A stretch of 64,000 nt of DNA from Rhodoferax sp. (lineage in GTDB: Bacteria; Pseudomonadota; Gammaproteobacteria; Burkholderiales; Burkholderiaceae_C), in the NCBI RefSeq assembly GCF_030697375.1, contig NZ_JAUYQD010000025.1, positions 26,156-90,155 of the forward strand, given 5' to 3'. Position 1 is the first letter of the stretch, and each line of letters starts with the position of its first letter. Below, piece by piece: positions 33,427 to 43,078 of this stretch. A model generated the notes under the pieces. It searched no databases and was not told the DNA's origin. It worked only from the letters and a program-made list of their open reading frames with translations. The translations under genes and the position numbers were made by a program.

Positions 33427-34809
33427 ATGACTTCTTTTGCTTCTTTGAACCTTTCCCCCGCTGTACTGGGCAACCTGCAACAACTGGGCTATCTGGAAAT
33501 GACCCCCATCCAGGCGGCCAGCCTGCCCCCTGCCTTGGCGGGCAAGGACCTGATCGCCCAGGCCAAAACCGGCAGCGGCAAGACCGCCGCCTTTGCCCTG
33601 GCGCTGCTGGCCAAGCTCAATCCGCGCTGGTTTGCGGTGCAGGCCATGGTGCTGTGCCCCACGCGCGAGCTGGCCGATCAGGTGACCACCGAAATCCGCC
33701 GTCTGGCACGCGCCGAGGAAAACATCAAGGTGGTGACCCTGTGCGGCGGCATCGCCCTGCGCGGCCAGCGCGCCAGTCTGGAACACGGTGCGCACATTGT
33801 GGTGGGCACACCCGGGCGCATCATGGACCACCTGGAGCGCGGCTACCTGACGCTGGAAGGCATGAATACCCTGGTGCTGGACGAGGCCGACCGCATGCTG
33901 GACATGGGCTTTTTTGACGACATCGCCACCGTGGCCAAACAATGCCCCAAAGAACGCCAGACCCTGCTGTTTTCCGCCACCTACCCCGAAGGCATCGAAA
34001 AATTGGCCAAGCAGTTCATGCGCGAACCAATCCAGATCCAGGTGGAAGCACCGGCCGCCGAGAACCTGATTGCGCAGCGTTTTTACGAGGTCACACGCGC
34101 CAACCGGCTAGAGACCGTGGCCCTCTTGCTCAACCACTTTCGCCCCATCAGCACCTTGGCGTTTTGCAATACCAAGCAGCAATGCAAAGACCTGGTGACC
34201 TATTTGCAGGAACAAGGCTTCAATGCCCTGGCCCTGTACGGTGAGCTGGAGCAGCGCGAGCGCGACCAGGTTCTGGCCCAGTTTGCCAACCGCAGTTGCT
34301 CGGTGCTGGTGGCCACCGATGTGGCGTCGCGCGGCCTGGACATCACCCAGCTCGAAGCGGTGATCAATGTGGACATCACGCCCGACCCCGAGGTGCATGT
34401 GCACCGCATTGGCCGCACCGGGCGCGCCGGGGAGTCTGGCCTGGCGCTGAGCCTGGCCAGCATGCACGAGATGGGTTTTGTGGGCAAGATCGAGCAGTAC
34501 CAAAACCAACCCTCCACCTGGCACAAACTCGACGAACTCACCCCGACCGGAAATGGCCCGCTGCAGCCGCCCATGGCCACGCTGCAGATTCTGGGGGGGC
34601 GCAAGGAAAAAGTGCGCGCAGGTGACGTGCTGGGCGCACTGACCGGCGCCGAAGGGGGCCCGGCCTACAGCCGCGAGCAGATCGGCAAGATCCAGGTGAC
34701 CGAGTTTTGCACCTTTGTGGCGGTGCAGCGCAGCCTGGCGAATGCGGCCTGCGCCAAGCTCAACGCGGGCAAGATCAAGGGAAAAAGTGTCAAGGTGCGG
34801 GTCATGTAA
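33427..34809 (+). CDS. dbpA: ATP-dependent RNA helicase DbpA
   Basis: 460 residues, the length of DbpA. DEAD-box core motifs in order: Q-motif (TPIQAASLPPALAGKDLIAQ), AKTGSGKT, PTRELADQV, GTPGRI, VLDEADRMLDMGFF, SATYP, then domain 2 with ALYGELEQRERDQVL, ATDVASRGLDI and HRIGRTGRAG. The C-terminal ~75-residue RNA-binding domain (TLQILGGRKEKVRAGDVLGALTG...GKIKGKSVKVRVM) is the DbpA-specific RRM that recognises 23S rRNA hairpin 92. Functions in 50S subunit assembly. Confidence 0.95.
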   Translation: MTSFASLNLSPAVLGNLQQLGYLEMTPIQAASLPPALAGKDLIAQAKTGSGKTAAFALALLAKLNPRWFAVQAMVLCPTRELADQVTTEIRRLARAEENIKVVTLCGGIALRGQRASLEHGAHIVVGTPGRIMDHLERGYLTLEGMNTLVLDEADRMLDMGFFDDIATVAKQCPKERQTLLFSATYPEGIEKLAKQFMREPIQIQVEAPAAENLIAQRFYEVTRANRLETVALLLNHFRPISTLAFCNTKQQCKDLVTYLQEQGFNALALYGELEQRERDQVLAQFANRSCSVLVATDVASRGLDITQLEAVINVDITPDPEVHVHRIGRTGRAGESGLALSLASMHEMGFVGKIEQYQNQPSTWHKLDELTPTGNGPLQPPMATLQILGGRKEKVRAGDVLGALTGAEGGPAYSREQIGKIQVTEFCTFVAVQRSLANAACAKLNAGKIKGKSVKVRVM

Positions 34810-34854
34810 CAGGGGCGAAAATTGGGTTGGAAAGGGCTTGGGGCAGGGTTTCTC

Positions 34855-34873
34855 TGTAGGGCAATTTCCTACA
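34855..34873. repeat. Short inverted repeat upstream of the 78-residue protein gene
   Basis: TGTAGG and CCTACA flank seven bases, ~100 bp before the start codon at 34976. It could be an operator or part of a promoter element; nothing in the window names a binding protein. Confidence 0.35.
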
Positions 34874-34975
34874 CGTTTTCTAGAGACTTCCTGACTCCAG
34901 TTTCAATGCGGTGTGGCTACAGTTGTCCTAAGCGCTAAAGTAATTGGAGGCGCTGGAAACCACCGGAGAACCACC

Positions 34976-35212
34976 ATGAAAACCATCGCCCTTGAACTCA
35001 ATCCTTTCAGCCTGATGATGGAACCTGAATTGGTATTGCAGACCATGGAACGCTCGCAGCAGCTGCGTGGTTTGCGCCGTCACAAACTGCGCCCGCTGGA
35101 CAAACCGCTGATCCCCTACACCAAGGAAGCCCTGGCCAGCCGCGCTGCGTTTGACGCCGCCATCGACGCGGAAGACATGGAAGCCCTGGCCGACTCCGAC
35201 TTCCTGAACTAA
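34976..35212 (+). CDS. Conserved small hypothetical protein
   Basis: 78 residues starting MKTIALELNPFSLMMEPELVLQTMERSQQLRGLRRHKLRPLDKPLIPYTKEAL. GGAGA seven bases before the ATG gives a good start. No signal or TM segment; helical with a basic middle (RGLRRHKLR) and acidic end. I recognise no domain. It is preceded by a 166-bp leader with an inverted repeat, suggesting its own regulated promoter. Confidence 0.65.
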   Translation: MKTIALELNPFSLMMEPELVLQTMERSQQLRGLRRHKLRPLDKPLIPYTKEALASRAAFDAAIDAEDMEALADSDFLN

Positions 35213-35303
35213 GCAGGTACAGCCTCATGTCGGGCCCGGTGGGGGCTCGACCAGAGGTGGCGTAGCCCGATAATGGGGCCACACCACTCTCTGCGGAACC
35301 ACC

Positions 35304-36179
35304 ATGCATTTTTTGTACCGTGACTTTGTCTCCCAGGCGCAGATCGACGCACAGTACAACCCCTCCTTGGCCCTGGCGCCAACGGCAGACCCCATGCGGC
35401 ACTACGCGGCGCAAGCGCAACAGGCCAGAACCCAATTACCCTGTGTGCTGGACGTACCCTACGGCCCCACCGTAGCAGAGACACTGGACATCTTCCCCGC
35501 AGCCCAGCCCAACGCACCGGTCTTTCTTTTCATCCACGGCGGTTACTGGCGCGCCCTGTCCAGCAAGGACTTCAGCGGCGTGGCTTTGGGGCTGCAGCCG
35601 CTGGGCATCACCACCGTGGTCATCAATTACGCACTGTGCCCCCAGGTCAGCATCGACGAAATCGCCCGCCAGGCCCGCGCCGCCGTGGCCTGGACGCTGC
35701 GCAACATCGCCCGCTATGGAGGCGACCCCACATGCGCGGCCATTGGCGGCCACTCAGCCGGTGGCCACTTGGCGGCCATGTGCTTGCAAACCCGCTGGGC
35801 CGAAGACTACGGCCTGCCACCAGACCCGCTGGCAGGCGCTGTGCTGGTGAGCGGCCTGTACGACCTGGAACCGCTGCGCTACAGCTACCTGCAACCGCAA
35901 ATTCAGCTGAATGAGGGCACCATCCGGCGCAACTCGCCCGCCTTCACGGTGCGGCCTTGCCGTACCCCGGTGTGGATGACCTGGGGCGGCAACGAAACCA
36001 CGGAATTTTCCCGCCAGTCCGGCGTGCTGCACGCCGCATGGCAGGCCGCCGGCAACGCGGCAGAACTGCGGGCGATCCCGGGGGCAGACCACTTCACGGC
36101 CATCCATGGCTTTGAAGACCCCAACAGTGCACTGTGCCAATGGCTGGCGCACACGCTGAATACCCAAACCGGCGGCTAG
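35304..36179 (+). CDS. Alpha/beta hydrolase (kynurenine formamidase/BD-FAE-like)
   Basis: 291 residues. Oxyanion motif FIHGGYW (His78-Gly-Gly) and nucleophile elbow GGHSAGGHLAAM (Ser151) place it with the HGGxW esterases that include arylformamidase; ADHFTAIHGF carries the catalytic His. The N-terminal DAQYNPSLALAPTADPMRHY lid is like those of formamidase-type enzymes. Cytosolic. Tryptophan-catabolism partners (kynureninase, TDO) are not next to it, so the substrate stays open. The next gene starts 3 bp after its stop. Confidence 0.8.
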   Translation: MHFLYRDFVSQAQIDAQYNPSLALAPTADPMRHYAAQAQQARTQLPCVLDVPYGPTVAETLDIFPAAQPNAPVFLFIHGGYWRALSSKDFSGVALGLQPLGITTVVINYALCPQVSIDEIARQARAAVAWTLRNIARYGGDPTCAAIGGHSAGGHLAAMCLQTRWAEDYGLPPDPLAGAVLVSGLYDLEPLRYSYLQPQIQLNEGTIRRNSPAFTVRPCRTPVWMTWGGNETTEFSRQSGVLHAAWQAAGNAAELRAIPGADHFTAIHGFEDPNSALCQWLAHTLNTQTGG

Positions 36180-36182
36180 GCC

Positions 36183-37349
36183 ATGTCGCTCAAAACCTGG
36201 CTCACCCCCATCGTGATGGCGCACCTGCTCTCGCCGCAGCGGCTGGAAAACAAGCGGGCGGCCTTCGAGAAACGGCGGGCGGCCCGGGGCGAACCCCATG
36301 TGCTGCACTACTTCCACCAAAGCGACGACCCCTACAGCGCCCTGCTCTCGTCCGTGTTGCCTCAGCTGCAGGCGCGCTACCACATTGCGATTCAAACGCA
36401 CCTCGTCAGCCCGCCGGCGGATGCGGCCGCACCCGAGCGTGCCAAGCTGGTGGCCTACAGCCAGCGCGACGCCGCACTCTTGGCCGCGCACCACGGTTTA
36501 CCCGCCACCGCCGCCCATTCCGGCGCCGACGTGCAGCCCTCCGATCCCCAGGAAACGCGTGAACAGGCCGACCGCTTGCGCCAGCAATGGGGGCACTACC
36601 TGGGCGCCATGCTGTACTACGGTGGGGAATGGTACTGGGGCATCGACCGCCTGCACCACCTGGAAGCCCGGCTGCAAGCACTGGGCCTGCAAACCGATGC
36701 CGCCGACCCGGGCGCAAAGCGCAGCCTGTTCCCGCCCAGCGTGGACCTGCACCAGGCGGTGGCCCTGCGCAAGCCGGCGCCGATTGACTTTTTCTTCTCG
36801 TTTCGTAGCCCCTACTCGGCCATTGTGGCGGCGCGCGTATTTGAACTGGGGCGCTTGACCGGCGCCGAGGTGCGCCTGCGTTTTGTGTTGCCCATGGTGA
36901 TGCGCGGCCTGCCCGTGCCACGCGAAAAACGCCGGTACATCGTGTTCGACACCGCCCGCGAAGCGCGCCTGCGGGGCATTGCGTTTGGGCGGCTCAACGA
37001 CCCGGTGGGCCAACCCACCGAACGCGGCCTGTCCCTCATTCCGCTGGCACAAGCGCAAGGCCGAGGCCAGGCCTACGTGCTCTCCTTCCTGCAAGGGGTG
37101 TGGAGCGAAGGGCTGGACGCCGGGAGCGACCGCGACCTGGCCCGCATCGTGGAGCGCGCCGGCCTGTCCTGGGCACAGGCCCAGACCGCACTGACCGACC
37201 CGGGCTGGCGCCTGGAGGCCGAGGCCAACCGCGCCGAGATGTTTGCCTTGGGCCTGTGGGGCGTGCCCTCGTTCCGGGTGAACGATGTGGCCGTATGGGG
37301 GCAAGACCGCCTGTGGGCGGTGCAAGACGCGCTCATGGCACCATCGTGA
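36183..37349 (+). CDS. Tandem DsbA-fold protein (2-hydroxychromene-2-carboxylate isomerase-like)
   Basis: 388 residues made of two DsbA/HCCA-isomerase-like halves. The first (~35-200) has VLHYFHQSDDPYSALLSSVLPQL, the second (~200-388) IDFFFSFRSPYSAIVAARVFELG and the closing GVPSFRVNDVAVWGQDRLW. Both thioredoxin motifs have Ser/Asp-Pro-Tyr-Ser instead of CxxC, so it is a glutathione-dependent isomerase/transferase type, not a disulfide oxidase. HCCA isomerases are normally ~200 residues; the doubled size is unusual. Probably co-transcribed with the hydrolase. Confidence 0.78.
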   Translation: MSLKTWLTPIVMAHLLSPQRLENKRAAFEKRRAARGEPHVLHYFHQSDDPYSALLSSVLPQLQARYHIAIQTHLVSPPADAAAPERAKLVAYSQRDAALLAAHHGLPATAAHSGADVQPSDPQETREQADRLRQQWGHYLGAMLYYGGEWYWGIDRLHHLEARLQALGLQTDAADPGAKRSLFPPSVDLHQAVALRKPAPIDFFFSFRSPYSAIVAARVFELGRLTGAEVRLRFVLPMVMRGLPVPREKRRYIVFDTAREARLRGIAFGRLNDPVGQPTERGLSLIPLAQAQGRGQAYVLSFLQGVWSEGLDAGSDRDLARIVERAGLSWAQAQTALTDPGWRLEAEANRAEMFALGLWGVPSFRVNDVAVWGQDRLWAVQDALMAPS

Positions 37350-37388
37350 GCGGCCCCACGTTATCGTCTGTTCTTTCTTTTTTAAAAA

Positions 37389-38375
37389 ATGCCCATGTCC
37401 AGTCCTCCGCTCTCACGCCTTGCCCGTTTTCCTGTGGGTTTGTTTGCCATGCCGGTGGGCTTGTTTGCCTTGGCGGGCACCTGGCGCCGCGCCTTGGGCT
37501 TTGGCTGGGAGGTGGCCCTGCCCGTTGGCGATGCCATTGCCGGTCTGGCGTTGCTCGTTCTGGTGTTGCTGCTGCTCGCCTACGCCGCCAAGGCCTGGCG
37601 GCATCCCCAGGTGATCAAGGGGGAGTTCACCCATCCGCTGGTGGGCTCCTTGCTGGCCCTTATCCCCTTGTCCCTGATGATGTGCACCGTGTATTTTGGC
37701 CAGCCCCGGCACCTGGGCTGGCTGCTGTTTTCCCTGGGCGCACTGGCCGTGCAAGGGGTGGTGGCGCTGCGCATCGTCGCGTTATTGGCCACCGGCAATC
37801 TGCCGGCCGTGGCCGTGACTCCGGCCCTGTATTTGCCACCGGTGGCCGGCGGCTTGGTGGGCGCCATGGCGTTCAATACCCTGGGTTACCCCGGCTGGGC
37901 CGCCTTGCTGTTTGGCATGGGCTTGGCCAGCTGGGCCTTGCTGGAGGCGCGTGTGCTGAACCGCCTGTTTGAAGGCGCCATGCCCGAGGCCCTGCGCCCG
38001 ACCATCGGCATTGAACTGGCGCCGCCCTCGGTGGCCACCCTGGTGGCCGGTGCCATCTGGCCCAGCCTGCCGGGCGAGGTGCTCATCGTGGGGCTGGGCA
38101 TTGCCGCCGGCCCGGTGGTGGCGGTGATGGCGCGCTGGCACTGGTGGAGCCGCGTACCCTTTGCCATTGGTTTTTGGTCATTCTCCTTTCCCGTGGCGGC
38201 GCTGGCTGGCGGGGTGATTGAAGTGGTGCGCCGGGGCAACTGGCCGCATCTGGTGGGGGGCATTGCCTTGCTGCTGGCCAGCGGCATCATCCTCTTTTTG
38301 GCGGCCAAAACACTGCAGCTGATCGCCCGAGGCAAGCTGATCCCGCCGTCACCCGCCGCCCACGCAACGCCTTAA
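37389..38375 (+). CDS. SLAC1/TehA (TDT) family anion channel or transporter
   Basis: 328 residues with about ten TM segments, the TDT-family topology. Start MPMSSPPLSRLARFPVGLFAMPVGLFALAGTWRRA; a GNLPAVAVTPALYLPPVAGGLVGAMAFNTLG segment and the HWWSRVPFAIGFWSFSFPVAALAGG pore-helix region fit tellurite-resistance/dicarboxylate and SLAC1-like proteins. Likely exports or conducts small anions across the inner membrane. Met3 (37395) is an equally good start. Convergent with the P-type ATPase gene, 12 bp apart. Confidence 0.85.
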   Translation: MPMSSPPLSRLARFPVGLFAMPVGLFALAGTWRRALGFGWEVALPVGDAIAGLALLVLVLLLLAYAAKAWRHPQVIKGEFTHPLVGSLLALIPLSLMMCTVYFGQPRHLGWLLFSLGALAVQGVVALRIVALLATGNLPAVAVTPALYLPPVAGGLVGAMAFNTLGYPGWAALLFGMGLASWALLEARVLNRLFEGAMPEALRPTIGIELAPPSVATLVAGAIWPSLPGEVLIVGLGIAAGPVVAVMARWHWWSRVPFAIGFWSFSFPVAALAGGVIEVVRRGNWPHLVGGIALLLASGIILFLAAKTLQLIARGKLIPPSPAAHATP

Positions 38376-38387
38376 GTCATCGGTGTT

Positions 38388-40694
38388 TTAGGGCTCCCGC
38401 TGGGAACGCAGGCGCAGTGCATTGCCGATCACGGACGCCGAGCTGAAACTCATGGCCAGGGCCGCGATCATGGGCGACAGCAGCCAGCCGGTCACGGGGT
38501 AGAGCACCCCCGCAGCGATCGGGATGCCCAGCGCGTTGTACAGAAAAGCGAACAGGAGGTTCTGCCGCATATTGGCCACCGTGGCTTCTGACAAGGCGCG
38601 CGCGATGGCCAGGCCGCGCAAATCGCCTTTCACCAGGGTCACCTGGGCACTGTTCATGGCGACATCGGTGCCGGTGCCCATGGCCACACCCACATCGGCC
38701 TGGGCCAGCGCCGGGGCATCGTTGATGCCGTCCCCCGCCATGGCCACGGTGCGACCCTCTTTTTGCAAGCGCTGCACCAGCGCCAATTTGTCCTGCGGTT
38801 GGACTTCGCCATACACCTCATCGATCCCCAGACGCGCCCCCACCGCCTGGGCCGTGGTCAGGCCGTCCCCCGTGGCCATGACGATGCGCAGGCCCGCGGC
38901 TTTGAGCGTGGCCAAGGCTTCGGGCGTGCTGGCCTTGATGGGGTCGGACACGGCCAACAGCCCCACCAGTTGCCCATCCACCGCCAGGTGCATGACGCTG
39001 GTGCCTTCGGCCCGCAGGGCCTGCGCCTGCGCCACCAAAGGCGCCACCGAAACGCCGAGTTGCTCCATCAGCGTGGTATTGCCCAGCGCCAACGTGCGCC
39101 CGCCCAGCTGCCCCCGCACGCCAATGCCCGAGCCCGATTCAAAGTGGTCCGGCTTGTCCAAGACCATGCCCCGCTCCCGCGCCGCGCGCACGATCGCATC
39201 GGCCAAGGGGTGTTCGCTCCCCTGGTCCAGGCTGGCGGCCAGGCGCAGCACCTCGTCGGCATCACAACCCGGGGCGGCCACGGCACGGTCAAAGGCCGGG
39301 CGGCCCTCGGTGAGGGTGCCGGTCTTGTCAATGATCAGGATGTCTATCTTGCGCAGGTTTTCGATGGCCGCAGCGTCGCGAAACAACACGCCACGTGTGG
39401 CGCCCAGGCCGGTGGCCACCATGATGGACATGGGCGTGGCCAGCCCCAAGGCACAGGGGCAGGCAATGATCAGGACCGCCACCGCGTTGATCAGCCCGTA
39501 GACCCAGCGGGGCTCCGGACCGAACACGCCCCATGCCAAAAATGTCAGCAGGGCCAGGGTGACGACCGTCACCACAAAATAGCCCGCCACCACGTCGGCC
39601 ATGCGCTGCATGGGCGCTTTGGAGCGCTGCGCCTGGGCGACCATTTGCACGATTTGCGCCAGTACGGTGGCGGAGCCCACTTTTTCGGAGCGCATCACCA
39701 GCGCACCGCTGGTGTTGAGTGTTGCACCGATGACTTTGTCGCCCACGCGTTTGCTCACCGGCACCGGCTCTCCGGTCAGCATGGATTCATCCACCGCGCT
39801 GCCGCCTTCGGTCACCACACCATCCACCGGCACCTTTTCCCCGGGGCGGATGCGCAGGAGGTCGCCGACATGGACATGGGCCAAGGCCACATCCTCTTCG
39901 GTGCCATCGGCGCGGATGCGCCGCGCGGTCTTGGGCGCCAGGCCCAGCAGGGATTTGATGGCGGCGGAGGTCTGCGAGCGCGCTTTCAACTCCAGCACCT
40001 GGCCCAGCAAGGTCAGCGAGATGATCACAGCCGCCGCTTCAAAATACACGGCGACGCGCCCCATGGCCATAAAAGAAGCCGGAAACACCTGCGGTGCCAC
40101 GGTGGCCGCCACGCTGTAGACAAAGGCCGCCCCCGTACCCAGCCCAATCAAGGTCCACATATTGGGGCTGCGGTTCACCACCGATTGCCACCCCCGGTGG
40201 AAAAAGGGCCAGCCCGCCCACAACACGATGGGAGTGGCCAGCACCAGCTCCACCCAACTCTGCAGCGCCATGTCCATCCACTGGAAGCGGTGGCCCACCA
40301 TGGCCAGAACGAAGACGATGGCCGTCAGCGGCAGGGTCCCCCAGAAGCGGCGCTGAAAGTCGCGCAATTCGGGGTTCTCGTCCGCATCCAAAGCGGGCAG
40401 CATGGGCTCCAACGTCATGCCGCACTTGGGGCAGGTGCCAGGATGGTCCTGGCGAATCTCCGGGTGCATGGGGCAGATGTACACCGTGCCAGCGGCCGCA
40501 GGGACCGGCGGCAATGGCGGCTGGGCGGCTGGCGGGGGCTGGGTGTACTGCTGCGGGTCGGCAGCAAACTTGGCCTTGCACTTGGCGCTGCAAAAATAGT
40601 AGGTACGCCCTTGGTGCTGCTGCGCGTGGGCTGACTTCTCTGTCACGGCCATGCCGCACACCGGATCGGTGAGCGTGCTGAGGGGGGACGTCAT
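38388..40694 (-). CDS. copA: Copper/heavy-metal translocating P-type ATPase
   Basis: 768 residues from ATG 40694, overlapping the stop of the SRPBCC gene (ATGA). Instead of a classical HMA domain it has an N-terminal YHS domain ([24 protein letters not shown]; ~8-50) and a heavy-metal-binding zinc-ribbon ([22 protein letters not shown]; ~72-93). Then eight TM helices, TGEP at ~307, CPC at 412-414, phosphorylation Asp456 in DKTGT, HP in SEHPLADAI and [13 protein letters not shown] implies Cu(I)/Ag(I) export from the cytosol. It closes a seven-gene minus-strand metal cluster. Confidence 0.92.
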   Translation of the reverse strand: MTSPLSTLTDPVCGMAVTEKSAHAQQHQGRTYYFCSAKCKAKFAADPQQYTQPPPAAQPPLPPVPAAAGTVYICPMHPEIRQDHPGTCPKCGMTLEPMLPALDADENPELRDFQRRFWGTLPLTAIVFVLAMVGHRFQWMDMALQSWVELVLATPIVLWAGWPFFHRGWQSVVNRSPNMWTLIGLGTGAAFVYSVAATVAPQVFPASFMAMGRVAVYFEAAAVIISLTLLGQVLELKARSQTSAAIKSLLGLAPKTARRIRADGTEEDVALAHVHVGDLLRIRPGEKVPVDGVVTEGGSAVDESMLTGEPVPVSKRVGDKVIGATLNTSGALVMRSEKVGSATVLAQIVQMVAQAQRSKAPMQRMADVVAGYFVVTVVTLALLTFLAWGVFGPEPRWVYGLINAVAVLIIACPCALGLATPMSIMVATGLGATRGVLFRDAAAIENLRKIDILIIDKTGTLTEGRPAFDRAVAAPGCDADEVLRLAASLDQGSEHPLADAIVRAARERGMVLDKPDHFESGSGIGVRGQLGGRTLALGNTTLMEQLGVSVAPLVAQAQALRAEGTSVMHLAVDGQLVGLLAVSDPIKASTPEALATLKAAGLRIVMATGDGLTTAQAVGARLGIDEVYGEVQPQDKLALVQRLQKEGRTVAMAGDGINDAPALAQADVGVAMGTGTDVAMNSAQVTLVKGDLRGLAIARALSEATVANMRQNLLFAFLYNALGIPIAAGVLYPVTGWLLSPMIAALAMSFSSASVIGNALRLRSQREP

Positions 40695-41227
40695 TTGGCA
40701 GATGCGGACATCCGACGGTCCTTGGGTAGGGTGGAGTTGAAATGGCGTGCCGCATCGCCGGCCATGCGTTGGATACACCAGCGGGCGTAATAAGCGCCAA
40801 GCCAACGCCCCAGCCAGGAACCCGGAGCCGCTGACGGCAAACGGTAGTCAATGAAAACACGCAGCAAAGACGCTTCGCCTTGGGGCGTGAGCTCAAACCC
40901 CATGCGGTAATGCGCGATGACCAGCAGCCGCGGGGTGCCCATGGTTTCCCAGACCTTTTTATGGGGCGCCTGGCGCTCGGTGACCACTTCTTCCAGCGAA
41001 AGCGCCATGCCCAGCAGGTGTGCATGCATGCGGATTTTGGAGTGGACCACACGCCCGCCACCACTGTCCACCTCCACCGCCATGCGCGCGCCCATCATCA
41101 TGGCGGACGGCTTGCGCATGTGCGACGACAAGGCCATCGGGTCGTCCAAAAAATCGAACACCCGATCGACAGGCGCATGCACCAGGGCCGTACTCTCGGC
41201 GTGAAGCGGCAGCGGTTCGTCAGACAT
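40691..41227 (-). CDS. SRPBCC family protein
   Basis: 178 residues with the helix-grip/START-like pattern: [27 protein letters not shown] at the N-terminus and [13 protein letters not shown] plus an amphipathic C-terminal helix. These proteins bind hydrophobic ligands; no enzymatic residue set is evident. Its stop overlaps the ATPase start, so it is translated together with copA. The SRPBCC/ATPase pairing in a metal operon suggests a membrane-lipid or metallophore role, but that is inference. Confidence 0.75.
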   Translation of the reverse strand: MSDEPLPLHAESTALVHAPVDRVFDFLDDPMALSSHMRKPSAMMMGARMAVEVDSGGGRVVHSKIRMHAHLLGMALSLEEVVTERQAPHKKVWETMGTPRLLVIAHYRMGFELTPQGEASLLRVFIDYRLPSAAPGSWLGRWLGAYYARWCIQRMAGDAARHFNSTLPKDRRMSASAK

Positions 41228-41254
41228 GGTGTTCCTTGCAGTCTTGGGCGCCCC

Positions 41255-41479
41255 CTAAGAATCCCGGTCCAGAATAACTTTGCGTTTTTCGTACTCTTCC
41301 GGGCTGATTTCGCCGTTGGCCAGGCGGCGCTGCAGCAACTCGTGGGGCGTTTCGCGTGGACGCTGCCGACGCGCCCAGCTATCTCCACGCCCCCAAAAGA
41401 CGATGGCGATCACCACAACCACCCAGAAAAACCACCAGAAGGTATGCATCCCCACCATGTACCCGTAATCATGAAACAT
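41255..41479 (-). CDS. SHOCT domain-containing small membrane protein
   Basis: 74 residues: one TM helix (HTFWWFFWVVVVIAIVFW, ~12-29) and a C-terminal SHOCT motif (ETPHELLQRRLANGEISPEEYEKRKVIL). GGAG precedes ATG 41479. SHOCT is a short oligomerisation or targeting helix pair often found in small proteins beside copper genes. Lies 27 bp upstream of the SRPBCC gene. Confidence 0.85.
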   Translation of the reverse strand: MFHDYGYMVGMHTFWWFFWVVVVIAIVFWGRGDSWARRQRPRETPHELLQRRLANGEISPEEYEKRKVILDRDS

Positions 41480-41509
41480 GTGCGATCTCCAAAATGACTT
41501 GCGTTACCG

Positions 41510-42160
41510 TCACGCCATGCGTGATGGGTGAAAAAAACGGGGAATGAAGCGCGGTGTACGCCGGGCATAGCTGTCAAATGCTTCGCCGAATTGCGCACGC
41601 ATTTCTGCCTCTTCCGTCACCGCCAAGCGGGCGTACATGAGCAACAACACCGGAAACATCAACAGGGTCAGCAAGGTCGGCCATTGCAGCAAAAAGCCCA
41701 GCAGGATCAGCACAAAGGCCACGTACTGGGGATGGCGAATCCGGGCGTAGGGTCCGGCCGTGGCCAGCGCATGCCGACGCTGGGCGTGGTACAGCACGTT
41801 CCACGCGCTGGACAGCAGGAAAAAGCCCCAGGCCAGGAAGATGTAGCTGGCAATATGCAAGACGCCAAAGTGGGGGTTGCCTTGGGCCCCCAGCAAGGTG
41901 GACCACAGGTGCCCGGCATCGTGGCTGAGGATGTCCAGACCGGGGTAGCGGGTTTGTAGCCATCCCGACAGCAGGTAAATGGTGAGCGGAAAGCCGTACA
42001 TCTCCACGAACAAGGCCACCACAAAAGCGGCAAATGCGCCAAAGGTTCGCCAATCCCGAGCACTGGCGGGTTTGGAAAAGCTGTAGGCAAACATGATGAA
42101 AATGGCCGCATTGAAAATCACCAGGGTCCACAGCCCATAGGCAGAGGGTTCGTGGCTCAT
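41510..42160 (-). CDS. Isoprenylcysteine methyltransferase-like (ICMT/PEMT/NnrU) membrane protein
   Basis: 216 residues with five to six TM helices. The C-terminal half has the phospholipid/ICMT methyltransferase signature: GPYARIRHPQYVAFVLILLGFLLQW and EEAEMRAQFGEAFDSYARRTPRFIP, where the RHPxY and EE residues bind S-adenosylmethionine. The substrate in bacteria is not established. Its start overlaps the DUF2933 stop by four bases. Homologous genes recur in copper/silver clusters of beta- and gammaproteobacteria, as far as I recall. Confidence 0.8.
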   Translation of the reverse strand: MSHEPSAYGLWTLVIFNAAIFIMFAYSFSKPASARDWRTFGAFAAFVVALFVEMYGFPLTIYLLSGWLQTRYPGLDILSHDAGHLWSTLLGAQGNPHFGVLHIASYIFLAWGFFLLSSAWNVLYHAQRRHALATAGPYARIRHPQYVAFVLILLGFLLQWPTLLTLLMFPVLLLMYARLAVTEEAEMRAQFGEAFDSYARRTPRFIPRFFHPSRMA

Positions 42161-42450
42161 GGGGGACCTCCCGGCTTGGGTTGCTTGGATTTTTGCGGCT
42201 CGGTCTCCGATCCGTCACCACCGGGGTGGTGTTTGGAGTGATGGCCATGCCTCCCGTGGCCGTGGTGCATGAAAACATGCATCAAGGGGCAGGCCAGCAG
42301 CAACAGCAGGGGCAAAGCGCCGACGACATGCGCCAGGTGTTCGGTCAGCAGAAAGTAGCCCGCAATCGCCCCGACCACGACCAGACCGATGGCATACCGT
42401 GAGCCCCAAAAGCCAGGCGGAAGCTCCTGCCCCACAGGATCGTGGTCCAT
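42157..42450 (-). CDS. DUF2933 domain-containing protein
   Basis: 97 residues: two TM helices (YAIGLVVVGAIAGYFLLTEHLAHV and LPLLLLLACPLMHVFMHH) followed by a His-rich segment (HHGHGRHGHHSKHHPGG) and a Lys/Pro tail. DUF2933 proteins are small inner-membrane proteins of metal-resistance loci; the His cluster could bind Cu, Ni or Zn. Overlaps the methyltransferase gene at ATGA 42157-42160. Confidence 0.85.
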   Translation of the reverse strand: MDHDPVGQELPPGFWGSRYAIGLVVVGAIAGYFLLTEHLAHVVGALPLLLLLACPLMHVFMHHGHGRHGHHSKHHPGGDGSETEPQKSKQPKPGGPP

Positions 42451-42463
42451 GCTGCGAACGCCT

Positions 42464-42946
42464 TTACTTGGCCGCCGGTGCGGGCATGCGGTCCATCATC
42501 ATCTGCATCATGGACTGCATCATGTCCATGCGTTTTTCCATCATCTGGGTGCGGCTCTCCATGTCGGTCGGCATGCCCCCTTTCATGGCATCGGCATCCA
42601 TGCCGCCCTTGGCACCCATGCCCATGCCCATGCCCATTCCACCCATCATGCCCATGCCCTCTTGCATGACTTTCATCTGCTCCGCCATGAGCGCATTGCG
42701 TTCTTCAGGCGTCTTGGCATTCATCATTTTTTCATGCATCTCGCGCATGGCCTTCATCTGCTTGTCCATGGCCGCCATGGTCTGCTGTGCCTTGTTTTTT
42801 GCGGGGGTGGCCTTGGTCGCCTTGTCCACTTGGCCGCTGGCTTCCGCGGAAGGTTTCTGGGGGCGTTGCGCATCGGTTTGCGCCCATGCCCCCAAGGAAC
42901 TGGCGACGATGGCAAGGGAAATGGCGGTGCGGTAAAGGTAGGACAT
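42464..42946 (-). CDS. Methionine-rich exported protein, probable copper binder
   Basis: 160 residues from ATG 42946, favoured over an ATG 12 bp upstream because GGAG lies five to nine bases before it. Signal peptide MSYLYRTAISLAIVASSLGAWA, a Lys/Ala linker, a helix with MDKQMKAMREMHEKMMNAKTPEERNALMAEQMKVMQ, then a run of Met/Gly (GMGMMGGMGMGMGMG) and MDMMQSMMQMMMDRMP. Dense Met arrays bind Cu(I) in the oxidising periplasm. No named family recognised. Between a probable terminator upstream and DUF2933 13 bp downstream. Confidence 0.8.
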   Translation of the reverse strand: MSYLYRTAISLAIVASSLGAWAQTDAQRPQKPSAEASGQVDKATKATPAKNKAQQTMAAMDKQMKAMREMHEKMMNAKTPEERNALMAEQMKVMQEGMGMMGGMGMGMGMGAKGGMDADAMKGGMPTDMESRTQMMEKRMDMMQSMMQMMMDRMPAPAAK

Positions 42947-42973
42947 AACAATCTCCATTCAAAAAACAACAGG

Positions 42974-43009
42974 AAAGAAAAAACGACCCGGCGAACCCCC
43001 CATGGGGTC
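42974..43009 (-). terminator. Hairpin with T-run after the 136-residue protein gene
   Basis: On the minus strand GACCC...GGGTC (43009-42985), with an inner ACCCC/GGGGT pair, is followed by GTTTTTTCTTTCC. It can end or attenuate transcription between the first gene of the metal cluster and the Met-rich gene, so the distal six genes may also have their own promoter. Confidence 0.5.
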
Positions 43010-43078
43010 TTTCGAAAGTAGATGCCGACCTATGGCCCCGCCACCAGCGCGTTGGGCCACAGGCCTGCGGGGGACAAG

